Notes: generated by a model from the sequence alone, not told the origin. A DNA stretch of 52,038 nucleotides from Actinomycetes bacterium (GCA_025358125.1 JANYKS010000043.1:1-52038), one strand, 5' to 3'. Shown: positions 9,049 to 17,976, counted from the first letter of the stretch. Made by a program: numbers and translations.

Positions 9049-10364
9049 CGCACGTGTGCGGCGACCATCGCCGCCCCCGCTGTGGTGTTCGTTGCTTCGT
9101 CGATCAGGATCAGCCGCCCGCCCTGAGGATTGTCGACATAGCGATCGGCAATGATCGCCTCGCTGAGCCGGAGTCGGATTCGACCGAGGTCGTTGAGGAG
9201 GAGTTCGCTGGCCGGCTCACGTTCGAGCGAGGAAAGATCGTGACGGTAGTCGACGGCCGCGACAACCGCTCGGCCGGTGCGGCTGCCGTGCTTGAACCAG
9301 TAGCGGCTGCCGACCCCAAGTGGCTGATCGGTCATCCAGCACACGTCGACCTCGACGATCTCGCCGACACTCGGAGGTGTCGGCGAGGCTGTCGCAACGA
9401 GCGCATCGCCGCGGGCGACATCGACCTTGTCTGCGAGTTCGACCACGATCGCGTGTCCGGACTCAGCGGTCTCGACCCGCTTGCCGGCGCGGTGCAACGC
9501 CGTCACCGTGGTCTCGATCCCGACTGGCAGGATCGTGACGGCGTCGCCGACGGTCAGGACGCCACCGGCGACAACACCCGCGTACCCGCGAAAGTCGGCG
9601 AACTCACCTCCCTGAGGGCGGATGACCCGCTGCACGTGCACGCGTGCACCGACCTCGTTGGCGGGCGCGATGTCGAACTCCTCCAGCAGCTCGAGCAGCG
9701 GCGGGCCGTCGTACCACGGCGTGTTGAGCGATGGCTCGACCACGTTGTCGCCGAGCAGCGCCGAGAGCGGCACCGCAATCACGGGAACTGGCGTCGGCAG
9801 GGCACGGATGTACTCTGCGACCTCTTTCGAGATGGACAGGTACTGGGCCTCGTCCCAATCGATCAGATCCATCTTGTTGACGGCAACCACGATCGCGCGG
9901 ACGCCGACCAGCGTCGCAATGAAGGCGTGACGCCGAGTCTGCTCGACGACGCCGTGGCGAGCATCGACGAGCACGATCGCGACGTCGGCGGTCGACGCGC
10001 CGGTCACCATGTTGCGCGTGTACTGCGCGTGGCCAGGCGTGTCGGCGACGATGAAGCTGCGCTTCGGGGTGGCGAAATAGCGGTGGGCGACATCGATCGT
10101 GATGCCCTGCTCACGCTCGGCGCGCAGGCCGTCGGTGAGCAGCGCGAGGTTCGTCTCGCCGTCGCCGTACCGACGGCTCGCCTTCACCACTGCGGCGAGT
10201 TGATCCTCGAACACGGTCTTGGTGTCGTGCAGCAGACGCCCGATGAGCGTGCTCTTGCCGTCGTCGACCGATCCAGCCGTTGCGATCCGCAACGTTGCGC
10301 GCTGGGCGACCGGGGCACCCCAATCCCGTGGCAATGGGGTGACCGTTGCCGAAGTCGTACTCAT
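9045..10364 (-). CDS. cysN: Sulfate adenylyltransferase large subunit (GTPase)
   Basis: A 439-aa translation-factor-like GTPase that drives sulfate activation to APS together with CysD. G1 is GSVDDGKSTLIGRLL, switch I lies in EREQGITIDVAHRYF, G3 is DTPGHAQYTRNM and G4 is NKMDLIDW; the EF-Tu-like beta-barrel domains follow. It ends without an APS kinase domain, unlike the fused CysNC of mycobacteria. This agrees with an APS-reducing rather than PAPS-reducing pathway. The start shares one base with the cysD stop (TGATG), and the stop overlaps the cysI start by 4 bp, so stoichiometric coupled translation is likely. Confidence 0.95.
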   Translation of the reverse strand: MSTTSATVTPLPRDWGAPVAQRATLRIATAGSVDDGKSTLIGRLLHDTKTVFEDQLAAVVKASRRYGDGETNLALLTDGLRAEREQGITIDVAHRYFATPKRSFIVADTPGHAQYTRNMVTGASTADVAIVLVDARHGVVEQTRRHAFIATLVGVRAIVVAVNKMDLIDWDEAQYLSISKEVAEYIRALPTPVPVIAVPLSALLGDNVVEPSLNTPWYDGPPLLELLEEFDIAPANEVGARVHVQRVIRPQGGEFADFRGYAGVVAGGVLTVGDAVTILPVGIETTVTALHRAGKRVETAESGHAIVVELADKVDVARGDALVATASPTPPSVGEIVEVDVCWMTDQPLGVGSRYWFKHGSRTGRAVVAAVDYRHDLSSLEREPASELLLNDLGRIRLRLSEAIIADRYVDNPQGGRLILIDEATNTTAGAAMVAAHVR

Positions 10365-11275
10365 CAGAAGTATCCCTCTCGCTTGCGGTCTTCCATTGCG
10401 GATTCACTGAATGTGTCGTCTGCCCTCGTGGCGCCGCGTTCGGTGATCCGCGCCGCGGCCACCTCGGCGATCACGTCCTCGACCGTTGCCGCCGTCGACT
10501 CGACCGCGCCGGTGCAGCTCGCGTCGCCGACGGTGCGGTAGCGCACCACCGCTTCGAACGAAGCCTCGTGCGGCTCGAGCACCACCGGTCCACCAACCGA
10601 GAGCAGCATGCCGTCACGGGCGACGACCGTGCGGGTGTGGCTGTAGTAGATACTCGGCAGCGCCACCTCGTGGGCTGCGATGTAGCGCCAGATATCGAGT
10701 TCGGTCCAGTTCGACAGCGGGAACGCGCGCAGGTGCTCGCCCTTGCGGATTCGGGCGTTGAGCACACCCCAGGGTTCCGGGCGCTGCTGGCGCGGATCCC
10801 AGCGGCCCTGACGATCGCGGAAGCTGAGGATCCGTTCCTTGGCGCGGGCCTTGTCCTCGTCGCGTCTGCCGCCACCGAACGCGGCGTCGAATCCGTGCTC
10901 GGTGATCGCATCGAGCAGCGTCACCGACTGGAGCCGATTGCGGCTCGCCCGCGGCCCGTTGTCCTCGACGACGCGTCCGGTGTCGATCGAGTCCTGCACG
11001 CTCGCAACCACGAGCCGCACATCGTTGCTTGCGACGAACTCATCGCGGTAGGCGATCACCTCATCGAAGTTGTGGCCGGTGTCGACGTGCATGACGGGGA
11101 ATGGCAGGCGGGCAGGGGCGAACGCGAGCAGCGCCAGGTGCAACAGCACCGCAGAGTCCTTGCCGCCACTGAACAGCAGGACCGGGTTGTCGCACTCGGC
11201 AGCGACCTCGCGGATGATGGTGATCGCCTCGTCGGTGAGCGCAGCGAGGTGGATGGACGCGAAGTTGGTGCTCAC
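10364..11275 (-). CDS. cysD: Sulfate adenylyltransferase small subunit
   Basis: A 303-aa PAPS-reductase-like protein that forms APS from ATP and sulfate in complex with CysN. Motifs include PVLLFSGGKDSAVLLHLA (the PP-loop SGGKDS), VMHVDTGHNFDEVIAYRDE and GGGRRDEDKARAKERILSFRD. The length is nearly that of the E. coli enzyme. The longer open frame upstream is out of place; the true start is the GTG at 11275, which overlaps the cysH stop in GTGA and gives the expected N-terminus STNFASIHL. Confidence 0.95.
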   Translation of the reverse strand: MSTNFASIHLAALTDEAITIIREVAAECDNPVLLFSGGKDSAVLLHLALLAFAPARLPFPVMHVDTGHNFDEVIAYRDEFVASNDVRLVVASVQDSIDTGRVVEDNGPRASRNRLQSVTLLDAITEHGFDAAFGGGRRDEDKARAKERILSFRDRQGRWDPRQQRPEPWGVLNARIRKGEHLRAFPLSNWTELDIWRYIAAHEVALPSIYYSHTRTVVARDGMLLSVGGPVVLEPHEASFEAVVRYRTVGDASCTGAVESTAATVEDVIAEVAAARITERGATRADDTFSESAMEDRKREGYF

Positions 11276-11925
11276 AGGTGGAGCCCACATTCCGTCTTGG
11301 CGCTGCCGACCCAGCGACCGCCGCGCTTGTCTTGCCCCGCAGCGACCGGGCGGGTGCATGGCCAGCACCCGATCGACGGGTAGCCGCGCTCCGTCAGCGG
11401 GTTCGCGGGCAGGTCGTGCAACTGCACGTACAGCGCCATGTCGTCGTCGCTGTACGCCGCGAGCGGGTTGAGTTTGACGATGTTGCGGCCGATGTCGAAG
11501 CTGGCAACCGGCGCATTCGCCCGGGTCGGCCCATCGGCGCGGCGCACACCGGTGACCCACGCCCTGTTTCCCGCCAGCGCCCGCTCGAGCGGCTCGACCT
11601 TGCGGACGTTGCAACATCCCTCGAGGTCGCTCTGCCACAAGTTGTCGGGCTGGATATTGGACAGCGGATGGATGATGTGCAGGTTGAGGTCCAGCTTCTT
11701 GGCGAGTTCGTCGACAAACCATTTCGTCTCGGCGAACAGGTACTGGGTGTCGAGCAGGACGATCTCGATGCCAGGAACGGCGGTGGCGGCGAGATGGACG
11801 AGCACCGCGTCCTCGAAGCTGGCCGTCACCACCAGGCGGTCGAGCCCGAATTGGTCGGCGGCCCAGCGCAACGTGTCGGCCGGGTGGCCGGTTTCGAGTG
11901 CGGCCGGAAAGGAGATCAGTGACAT
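11272..11925 (-). CDS. cysH: Adenylyl-sulfate (APS) reductase, [4Fe-4S] type
   Basis: A 217-aa reductase that converts APS to sulfite using thioredoxin. It has two iron-sulfur cysteine pairs, CC in EGCCNVRKVEPL and CxxC in IGCWPCTRPV, plus the C-terminal TECGLH with the catalytic cysteine. These pairs mark the APS-specific, iron-sulfur form rather than the PAPS form. The ATG at 11925 has AAGGA seven bases upstream and is preferred over longer in-frame starts up to 11967. It is the first gene of a six-gene operon in which every junction overlaps. A TATAGT -10 box and a palindromic operator candidate lie directly upstream. Confidence 0.95.
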   Translation of the reverse strand: MSLISFPAALETGHPADTLRWAADQFGLDRLVVTASFEDAVLVHLAATAVPGIEIVLLDTQYLFAETKWFVDELAKKLDLNLHIIHPLSNIQPDNLWQSDLEGCCNVRKVEPLERALAGNRAWVTGVRRADGPTRANAPVASFDIGRNIVKLNPLAAYSDDDMALYVQLHDLPANPLTERGYPSIGCWPCTRPVAAGQDKRGGRWVGSAKTECGLHL

Positions 11926-11952
11926 GAGCGGGTCCTTGGGAGAGATCGCAAC

Positions 11953-11988
11953 ACTATATCCCGACAAAACCGATCAGGTTTTAATAAT
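11953..11988. promoter_or_regulatory. Divergent promoter pair with shared palindromic operator (cysH operon / precorrin-2 dehydrogenase)
   Basis: This AT-rich island holds a TATAGT -10 box for the minus-strand cysH operon (11953-11958) and a TAATAAT -10-like box for the plus-strand gene (11982-11988). Between them is the perfect inverted repeat AAAACC-N5-GGTTTT at 11966-11982, which falls in the spacer of both promoters. An imperfect CCGACA -35 lies at 11961-11966 for the plus direction. A single regulator binding here could control sulfate reduction and siroheme synthesis together. The binding protein is not identified. Confidence 0.6.
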
Positions 11989-12013
11989 TCACGATCTGAT
12001 AGCCTTCGACGCT

Positions 12014-12577
12014 ATGCCGTTCGGTTATCCGGTGTTCCTCGACATCGGCGGCGTTCGCGTGCTCGTGGTCGGCGGCGGACGGGTCGCGCTCCGCAAAGCA
12101 ACCGCTCTGGCGCAAGCAGGTGGCGTCATCACCGTTGTCGCACCGCAGGTCAGCGCAGGCTTCGAGGCCATCGGAGCGCAGATCGAGCGGCGGCCGTACC
12201 GCAAAGGCGATGTGGCCGGTCAGCAGCTGGTGATGACTGCCACGAACGATCCAACGGTCAACGCGCAGGTGGCAGGCGACGCGCGGGCGGCGCAGGTGTG
12301 GGTCAACAGCGCCGACGATCCGGACAACTGCTCGTTCATCCTGCCCGCCGTCGCGAGACGCGGTCTCGTGACGATCGCGGTCAGCACCGGTGGATCGAGC
12401 CCTGCGCTCGCGAGCCGCCTGCGTACCGACATCGCGGAGCGCGAACTCACCTCGGACGTCGAGTCGGCCGCGGTCGAACTGGCCCGCCAGCGGGCCGAGA
12501 TCCACGCAGCGGGCGCGAGCACCGAAGACATCGACTGGTCATCGCGGGTCGACACCGCCCTCAACCCGCCACATTGA
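12014..12577 (+). CDS. Precorrin-2 dehydrogenase (CysG N-terminal / Met8-like)
   Basis: A 187-aa protein starting MPFGYPVFLDIGGVRVLVVGGGRVALRK, the NAD-binding fold of siroheme synthase N-terminal domains. It oxidises precorrin-2 to sirohydrochlorin, and some homologues also insert iron. Further family segments are VVAPQV, YRKGDVAG, VMTATNDP and VNSADDPDNCSFILPAV, and STGGSSPALASRLR near the C-terminus. It complements the stand-alone cobA in the divergent operon. No separate ferrochelatase (SirB) is present here, so this protein may also chelate. A long in-frame extension upstream is antisense to cysH and was discarded; ATG 12014 fits the conserved N-terminus. Confidence 0.9.
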   Translation: MPFGYPVFLDIGGVRVLVVGGGRVALRKATALAQAGGVITVVAPQVSAGFEAIGAQIERRPYRKGDVAGQQLVMTATNDPTVNAQVAGDARAAQVWVNSADDPDNCSFILPAVARRGLVTIAVSTGGSSPALASRLRTDIAERELTSDVESAAVELARQRAEIHAAGASTEDIDWSSRVDTALNPPH

Positions 12578-12671
12578 TCCGAGTTTTCGCCCCCGGCGCC
12601 CGGAGTTGACCGCCGTGAAAATCTGATCGGGGACACTCACCGTCAGCAGAGCCTGGATTGGGACGGTTCGG

Positions 12672-12677
12672 TAGCCT
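12672..12677 (+). promoter_or_regulatory. -10 box (TAGCCT) eight bases before the valS start
   Basis: TAGCCT fits the actinobacterial TANNNT -10 pattern. It leaves only 8 bases to the ATG at 12686, a spacing that predicts a leaderless valS mRNA. No Shine-Dalgarno sequence is visible. Confidence 0.5.
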
Positions 12678-12685
12678 GAGCAGCT

Positions 12686-15280
12686 ATGAGTTCATCTGAT
12701 CGGCCTGCGACCAGGATCCCCGACAAGCCATCGCTCGATGGCATCGAAGACCGCTGGAGCCACCAGTGGGCCAGCGACCACACCTATTCCTTCGATCGGT
12801 CGGCGACTCGTGACCAGGTGTTTGCGATCGACACGCCACCGCCGACGGTCAGCGGTTCACTGCACATCGGCCACGTGTTCAGCTACACCCACACCGACAT
12901 CATCGCCCGCTATCAGCGAATGACCGGCAAGTCCGTTTTCTACCCGATCGGTTGGGACGACAACGGTCTCGCCACCGAACGCCGAGTCCAGAACTACTTC
13001 GGCGTCCGCTGCGATCCCGCCTCCCGATACGTGGCTGACTTCGAGCCGCCATTCCACGGTGAACCGCCGAAGGACCATCAGGCGATCGCTGTCTCGCGGG
13101 CCAACTTCATCGAACTGTGCGAAGAGCTCGTCGCCCAGGACGAGAAGATCTTCGAGAGCGTGCTGCGCCGCCTCGGGCTGTCGTACGACTGGTCGTTGCT
13201 GTACACCACGATCGACGAGCACAGTCGCCGGGTCAGCCAGCTGGCCTTCTTGCACAACCTCTCCCGCGGCGAGGCGTACACCCAGGACGCGCCGACGCTG
13301 TGGGACGTCGACTACAAGACGGCGGTCGCACAGGCCGAAATGGAGGACCGCGAGGTCGCCGGCGCGTACCACCAGATCGCGTTCCACCGGTCTGACGGCG
13401 CCGACATCGTCATCGACACCACCCGCCCCGAGCTGCTCGCGTCGTGCGTCGCGTTGGTCGCGCACCCGTCCGACGAACGCTACAAGGCCCTGTTCGGCAC
13501 TGCCACGGCAACAACTCCCCTGTTCGGGGTCGAGGTGCCGATCCTCGCCCATCACCTCGCCGACCCCGAGAAGGGAACCGGCATCGCCATGATCTGCACG
13601 TTCGGCGACACCACCGACGTGACGTGGTGGCGCGAGCTGAACCTCCCCGCGCGGGCCGTCGTCGGACGCGACGGTCGGTTCATCGCCGACACACCGTGGA
13701 TCACCGACGAAAAGGGCCAGGCTCGCTACGGCGAACTCGCCGGGCGCACCGCCAAGCAGGCCCAAAAGCTGATGGTCACGATGCTCAGAGAAAGCGGTGA
13801 ACTGCTCGGCGAACCTCGCCCAGTCATGCACCCGGTGAAGTTCTACGAGCGTGGCGACCGGGCGCTCGAAATCGTGTCGAGTCGTCAGTGGTACATCCGC
13901 AATGGCGGTCGCGAGACCGATCTGCGCGCCGCGCTCGTCGCCCGCGCCGATGAGATCACCTGGCATCCGGCCCACATGCAGCACCGGTACACCAATTGGG
14001 TCGGGGGACTCAACGGCGATTGGCTGGTCAGCCGCCAGCGCTTCTTCGGCGTGCCCATCCCCGTCTGGTACCCGGTCGACCCCGCCGGCAACCCCGACTA
14101 CGACAACCCGATCGTGCCGTCGGAATCTCAGCTACCGATCGACCCGTCCGCCGACGCCCCCGACGGCTACACCAACGGTCAGCGCAACATTCCCGGCGGC
14201 TTCATGGGCGACGCAGATGTGATGGACACCTGGGCGACGTCGTCGCTCACCCCCCAGATCGCGGGACGATGGGAAGCCGACCCTGACCTGTTCGAACGGG
14301 TCTTCCCGATGGACATGCGCGCCCAGGCCCATGACATCATCCGCACCTGGCTGTTCGCGACGGTCGTGCGCAGCCACTGGGAACACGGAGCCGCCCCGTG
14401 GCGTCATGCTGCGCTCAGCGGCTGGATCCTCGATCCCGATCGCAAGAAGATGTCGAAGTCGAAGGGCAACGTCGTCACGCCGATGAGTCTGCTCGAGCAG
14501 TACAGCACCGACGCCGTTCGGTACTGGGCGGGCTCGGCCCGCCCGGGCGTCGACACCGCCTATAGCGAGGACCAGATGAAGGTCGGCCGCAAGCTGGCGA
14601 CGAAACTGCTCAACGTCAGCAAGTTCGTGCTCGGCCTCGGCCAGCCGGAAACGATCGGGGCAGCCACCGACCCGATCGATATCTCGATGCTGGCCAAGCT
14701 CGCGGCAGTCGTTGCCGACTGCACGGCGGCATTCGAGGGATTCGACTACGCCCGGTCGCTGGAGCGAACGGAAGCGTTCTTCTGGTGGTTCTGCGACGAC
14801 TACGTCGAACTCGTCAAGACGCGCGCCTACCGCATTCCGGCCGACGTCGGCGCGCTCAGCGCGCAGGTTGCGCTGCATGCGGCCCTCGGCACGCTGCAGC
14901 GCCTGTTCGCACCGATCTTGGCGTTCACGAGCGAAGAGGTGTGGAGTTGGTGGCAGACGGGTTCCGTGCACCGCGCGCCATGGCCGGCGCCCGCTGAACC
15001 TGCGGGTGGCGATCCGGAATTGCTCGATTCGGTGTCGGAGGCGATGGCCCAAGTTCGCCGCACCAAGACCGAAGCCAAGCTCAGCCAACGGGCCTCGGTC
15101 GATCTGCTCGTGATCGAAGCACCCGCCGAATTGCACGCTGCACTCGTCGCTGGACGCAGCGACATCTGCGATGCCGGCTCGGTGACTGCGTTCGAGCTGC
15201 GCGAGGGGCCTGCACTGCGGTGCCTGGTCACACTCAGCCCCAGTCCAACGACCGCCGGCGAAAGGCCGCCGACATCGTAG
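12686..15280 (+). CDS. valS: Valyl-tRNA synthetase (archaeal-like form)
   Basis: An 864-aa class I synthetase that attaches valine to tRNA-Val. The HIGH box is SLHIGHVFSYTHTD near residue 57, the editing domain follows, and KKMSKSKGNVVTP is near residue 590. After the HIGH box it reads YPIGWDDNGLATERRVQNYFGVRCDP, the wording of archaeal and rickettsial ValRS, instead of the DHAGIATQ of most bacteria. It also lacks the long C-terminal coiled-coil arm of typical bacterial ValRS and ends shortly after the anticodon-binding region. No T-box is visible upstream. It is monocistronic and convergent with the mechanosensitive channel gene. Confidence 0.95.
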   Translation: MSSSDRPATRIPDKPSLDGIEDRWSHQWASDHTYSFDRSATRDQVFAIDTPPPTVSGSLHIGHVFSYTHTDIIARYQRMTGKSVFYPIGWDDNGLATERRVQNYFGVRCDPASRYVADFEPPFHGEPPKDHQAIAVSRANFIELCEELVAQDEKIFESVLRRLGLSYDWSLLYTTIDEHSRRVSQLAFLHNLSRGEAYTQDAPTLWDVDYKTAVAQAEMEDREVAGAYHQIAFHRSDGADIVIDTTRPELLASCVALVAHPSDERYKALFGTATATTPLFGVEVPILAHHLADPEKGTGIAMICTFGDTTDVTWWRELNLPARAVVGRDGRFIADTPWITDEKGQARYGELAGRTAKQAQKLMVTMLRESGELLGEPRPVMHPVKFYERGDRALEIVSSRQWYIRNGGRETDLRAALVARADEITWHPAHMQHRYTNWVGGLNGDWLVSRQRFFGVPIPVWYPVDPAGNPDYDNPIVPSESQLPIDPSADAPDGYTNGQRNIPGGFMGDADVMDTWATSSLTPQIAGRWEADPDLFERVFPMDMRAQAHDIIRTWLFATVVRSHWEHGAAPWRHAALSGWILDPDRKKMSKSKGNVVTPMSLLEQYSTDAVRYWAGSARPGVDTAYSEDQMKVGRKLATKLLNVSKFVLGLGQPETIGAATDPIDISMLAKLAAVVADCTAAFEGFDYARSLERTEAFFWWFCDDYVELVKTRAYRIPADVGALSAQVALHAALGTLQRLFAPILAFTSEEVWSWWQTGSVHRAPWPAPAEPAGGDPELLDSVSEAMAQVRRTKTEAKLSQRASVDLLVIEAPAELHAALVAGRSDICDAGSVTAFELREGPALRCLVTLSPSPTTAGERPPTS

Positions 15281-15512
15281 TCATGCGACCACGCTGTGCG
15301 AATCTTTGCATTCACTTTGATGTCGCTTGACTGCCCGTTTGCAGACGGTGGACCAGTATGAGCCCACAACCAAACACGGTGTCGCTGCACAGCTTCGCTC
15401 CTCAGTCCCGCTGTCCCGCCCGACGGAGCACGCTCGCCCGGTAGCACCTTTCGGCTCGCGCCGTCACTGGCTGATCACACTTCCCGCCGCGATCAGTAAG
15501 TGGCGGCGTTGG

Positions 15513-16412
15513 CTATTTCTCCGGCTCTGACGGTCTCGCCGACTCGATCGCAAGCATCGGCTCCAACCGCACCGTTCGCACCGGAACCGGCGCGATGAGG
15601 TTGCCATCAGCAAACGCCCGCAGCGCGAGTGCGCGCCACGCCCGGCGCACGTCGTCACGGTGCCCTGGCCGAGTCGCCACACTGAGCTGATAGACGATGC
15701 GGTCATCGGTCAGCTCGGTGACGCCGACGGAGATCGGAACGCTGATCAGCATCGGGGCCACGACCTCGTCCGCGCAGAGCGCCGCGCCGAGCTGCTCGGC
15801 CACGTCATGGACTGCATCCAGATCCATGCTGCGAGCGACCTCGAGGTTCAACAACGCGACGGATGCCTTCGACAAATTGCCGACACGCAGCACGTTGCCG
15901 TGGGTGACATGCCAGATCCGGCCTTCGCCGTCGCGGACTTGCGCCGTGCGCAGCGTGACGCGTTCGACAGTGCCGATGACATGACCGAGATCGACATCGT
16001 CCCCGACGCCGTACTGATCGTCGGCGAGCACGAAGAACCCGGCGATGACATCGCGGATGAGGGTCTGCGCGCCGAACGCGATCGCACCACCGATCACCGT
16101 TGCCGTTGCAACGAATCCGCCGATGTTGACGCCGACCTCGCTGATGACGGTGATCACCGCCACCGCCCACACCACCCCGGTCAGCGCGGCCCGCAGCGCA
16201 GAACTGAGCGCGCGGTGCCGCGCTACTGCGCGAGGCCGGTCGGCCGGCGTCGCCCTGGCGAAGATCTGGCGCAGGGTCTTGGCCACGAACCGACGGATGA
16301 TCAGCGTGGCCACGATCGCGAGCAGGACCACCACAAGGATCCGCAGCGGCGTCAAGAGGTGGAGCCGATCGAGGTGGCGCACCCATGTGGGGGGTGGACT
16401 CGCGATACGCAT
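15513..16412 (-). CDS. Mechanosensitive ion channel, MscS family
   Basis: A 299-aa membrane protein. It has an N-terminal helix (LRILVVVLLAIVATLII), a second hydrophobic pair, and then the pore helix region VNIGGFVATATVIGGAIAFGAQTLIRDVIAGFF. The beta domain follows with VGTVERVTLRT-type sequence (IGTVERVTLRTAQVRDGEGRIWHVTHG). MscS channels release solutes on hypo-osmotic shock. The upstream in-frame extension would overlap the LCP gene on the other strand and has no transmembrane content, so ATG 16412 (or GTG 16415) is the start. The 232-bp gap to valS holds no recognised gene. Confidence 0.88.
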   Translation of the reverse strand: MRIASPPPTWVRHLDRLHLLTPLRILVVVLLAIVATLIIRRFVAKTLRQIFARATPADRPRAVARHRALSSALRAALTGVVWAVAVITVISEVGVNIGGFVATATVIGGAIAFGAQTLIRDVIAGFFVLADDQYGVGDDVDLGHVIGTVERVTLRTAQVRDGEGRIWHVTHGNVLRVGNLSKASVALLNLEVARSMDLDAVHDVAEQLGAALCADEVVAPMLISVPISVGVTELTDDRIVYQLSVATRPGHRDDVRRAWRALALRAFADGNLIAPVPVRTVRLEPMLAIESARPSEPEK

Positions 16413-16420
16413 CACGGGCA

Positions 16421-16426
16421 ACGCTA
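16421..16426 (-). promoter_or_regulatory. -10 box (TAGCGT) eight bases before the mscS-like start
   Basis: Read on the minus strand, TAGCGT sits 8 bases from ATG 16412, which suggests a leaderless transcript. A GGAGGG stretch just upstream would then be outside the mRNA. Confidence 0.4.
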
Positions 16427-16484
16427 CCCTCCGAGCCGCGCCCGACGGGACCGGGCCGCTTTCCAAGTGTTCTGCGAGCAGCGA

Positions 16485-16490
16485 TAAGCT
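16485..16490 (+). promoter_or_regulatory. -10 box (TAAGCT) nine bases before the first LCP start
   Basis: TAAGCT matches TANNNT and leaves 9 bases to the ATG at 16500, with no Shine-Dalgarno sequence between. A leaderless transcript is likely. Confidence 0.4.
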
Positions 16491-16499
16491 CGTCCCTTC

Positions 16500-17900
16500 A
16501 TGGGCAAATCGGCAGAGCAGGAACAACCAAAAGCTCCGCCGCTCAAACGAAGGCACCACCGTCGTCCCACTCAGTACGCGGTCTTGACGATCAACGTTCT
16601 GATCGCCCTCGCCTGCTTCATCGGCTCGGGCGCCCTCGTTTACGGCCAGCGGTTTCTCAACAACAACCAAAAGACCGGCGAACTCATCGCAGCATCGAAG
16701 TCCCCGCTGCGAGCGCCGGCCACGCAGTCAACGGGCTCGATCGACAGCTCCGTTGCGACGGACCCGGCCACGACCACGACCGAGCCCTTCCCAGCGGCCG
16801 ATCCACACGCACGCAACTTCTTGATCACCGGCTCGGACAACGGCGCATGCGACGCACCTGACACCGCCAACCCGGTCGGTCCGCGCGACACGCTGGGTGA
16901 GCGCAGCGACACGATCATGATCATGCGCGTCGACCCCTCGACCAGTCGTGCGGCAGTGCTGTCGTTGCCACGAGACCTGTGGGTCCAGATCGCCGGCACG
17001 AACGGCAAAAGCCGGATCAACAGCGCGTACAGCCTCAATCAGCCGCAGAAGTTGATCGACACCATCTACCTCAACTTCGGGATCGCCGTCGACCACTACA
17101 TCCAGATCGACTTCTGCGCTTTCAAGACGTTGGTCGATGCGGTCGGTGGCGTCTCGGTGCCGTTCCAATATGCGGCGATGGATGCGAACACCGGCCTCGA
17201 CGTTCCCGATCCGGGCTGTTTCAACTTCGACGGCGCCGGCGCTCTCGCGTACGCGCGCAGCCGCCATTACATGTACCTCGATCCGAAGACGAACACGTTC
17301 AAGGAGGATCCGGCCAGCGACTTCGGGCGGATCTCGCGGCAGCAGGATTTCCTGCGGCGCGCCGTCGCCAAGGTGCTCTCGAAGGGCACCTTCGACCTGT
17401 CAGCGGCCAAGGGCCTGATCGATGTCGCCGAGAAGTACGTCGTGACCGACCCCGAACTGACGATCGGCAAGCAGCTCGAATTCGCCGGCATCCTCAAGAC
17501 CCTGAACCCGGATTCGTTGCAGACCTACCAGATCGAATCGACGGGTCAGACGATCGGTGGCGCAGCCGTGCTGATCCCGCGCCTCGCCGGCGACAACATG
17601 AAGGCGATCCTCGCCATCTTCCGCGGTGAGGCCCAGCTCGCGAAGGCGCCGGAGCAGGTCTTCGAATCGACCACCACATCGGTGCCACGCACGACCACCA
17701 CGACCGCAAAGCCCACGACCTCGACCACGACCTCGACCGCGGCCGGCGCCACCGGCCCGGCGCCAATCGGCACGACCAAACCGGCGTCCACGACGAGCAC
17801 CACCACCACCACGGCGACGGCGACGACATCACCGCTGCCGGACGTGTCGGTCGCGGAGATCATCCGCGGCATCGTCCCGCCCAAGGACGTGAAGTGCTGA
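16500..17900 (+). CDS. LytR-CpsA-Psr (LCP) family protein, paralogue 1
   Basis: A 466-aa membrane-anchored LCP enzyme. A cytoplasmic basic head is followed by one transmembrane helix (about residues 26-48) and an extracellular LCP domain. That domain contains NFLITGSDN, GERSDTIMIMRVDPST, AAVLSLPRDLWV (conserved Arg/Asp), INSAYSL, and a late RISRQQDFLRR block. LCP proteins transfer lipid-linked glycopolymers such as arabinogalactan or teichoic-type chains to peptidoglycan. A Thr-rich linker precedes a short conserved tail ending IVPPKDVKC with a terminal cysteine, shared with the next gene. The two genes form a tandem pair. Confidence 0.92.
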   Translation: MGKSAEQEQPKAPPLKRRHHRRPTQYAVLTINVLIALACFIGSGALVYGQRFLNNNQKTGELIAASKSPLRAPATQSTGSIDSSVATDPATTTTEPFPAADPHARNFLITGSDNGACDAPDTANPVGPRDTLGERSDTIMIMRVDPSTSRAAVLSLPRDLWVQIAGTNGKSRINSAYSLNQPQKLIDTIYLNFGIAVDHYIQIDFCAFKTLVDAVGGVSVPFQYAAMDANTGLDVPDPGCFNFDGAGALAYARSRHYMYLDPKTNTFKEDPASDFGRISRQQDFLRRAVAKVLSKGTFDLSAAKGLIDVAEKYVVTDPELTIGKQLEFAGILKTLNPDSLQTYQIESTGQTIGGAAVLIPRLAGDNMKAILAIFRGEAQLAKAPEQVFESTTTSVPRTTTTTAKPTTSTTTSTAAGATGPAPIGTTKPASTTSTTTTTATATTSPLPDVSVAEIIRGIVPPKDVKC

Positions 17901-17960
17901 CCGACGGCTCGCTGGCTGTGGCACACGACCGGATGCCCTGACTTCACAGACCCCGGCCGG

Positions 17961-17966
17961 TAGCGT
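17961..17966 (+). promoter_or_regulatory. -10 box (TAGCGT) ten bases before the second LCP start
   Basis: TAGCGT ends 10 bases before ATG 17977 with no ribosome-binding sequence between, giving a leaderless-type promoter of its own for the second LCP gene. Confidence 0.5.
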
Positions 17967-17976
17967 CACAACCAGC

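Noticed and set aside
9054..10541. Long plus-strand open frame (495 codons) over cysN
   Set aside because: It is antisense to cysN, whose GTPase motifs are complete, and it has no recognisable domain of its own.
15281..15512. Small ORF of 28 codons between valS and the MscS gene
   Set aside because: No ribosome-binding site, arginine-rich shadow composition and no recognised family.
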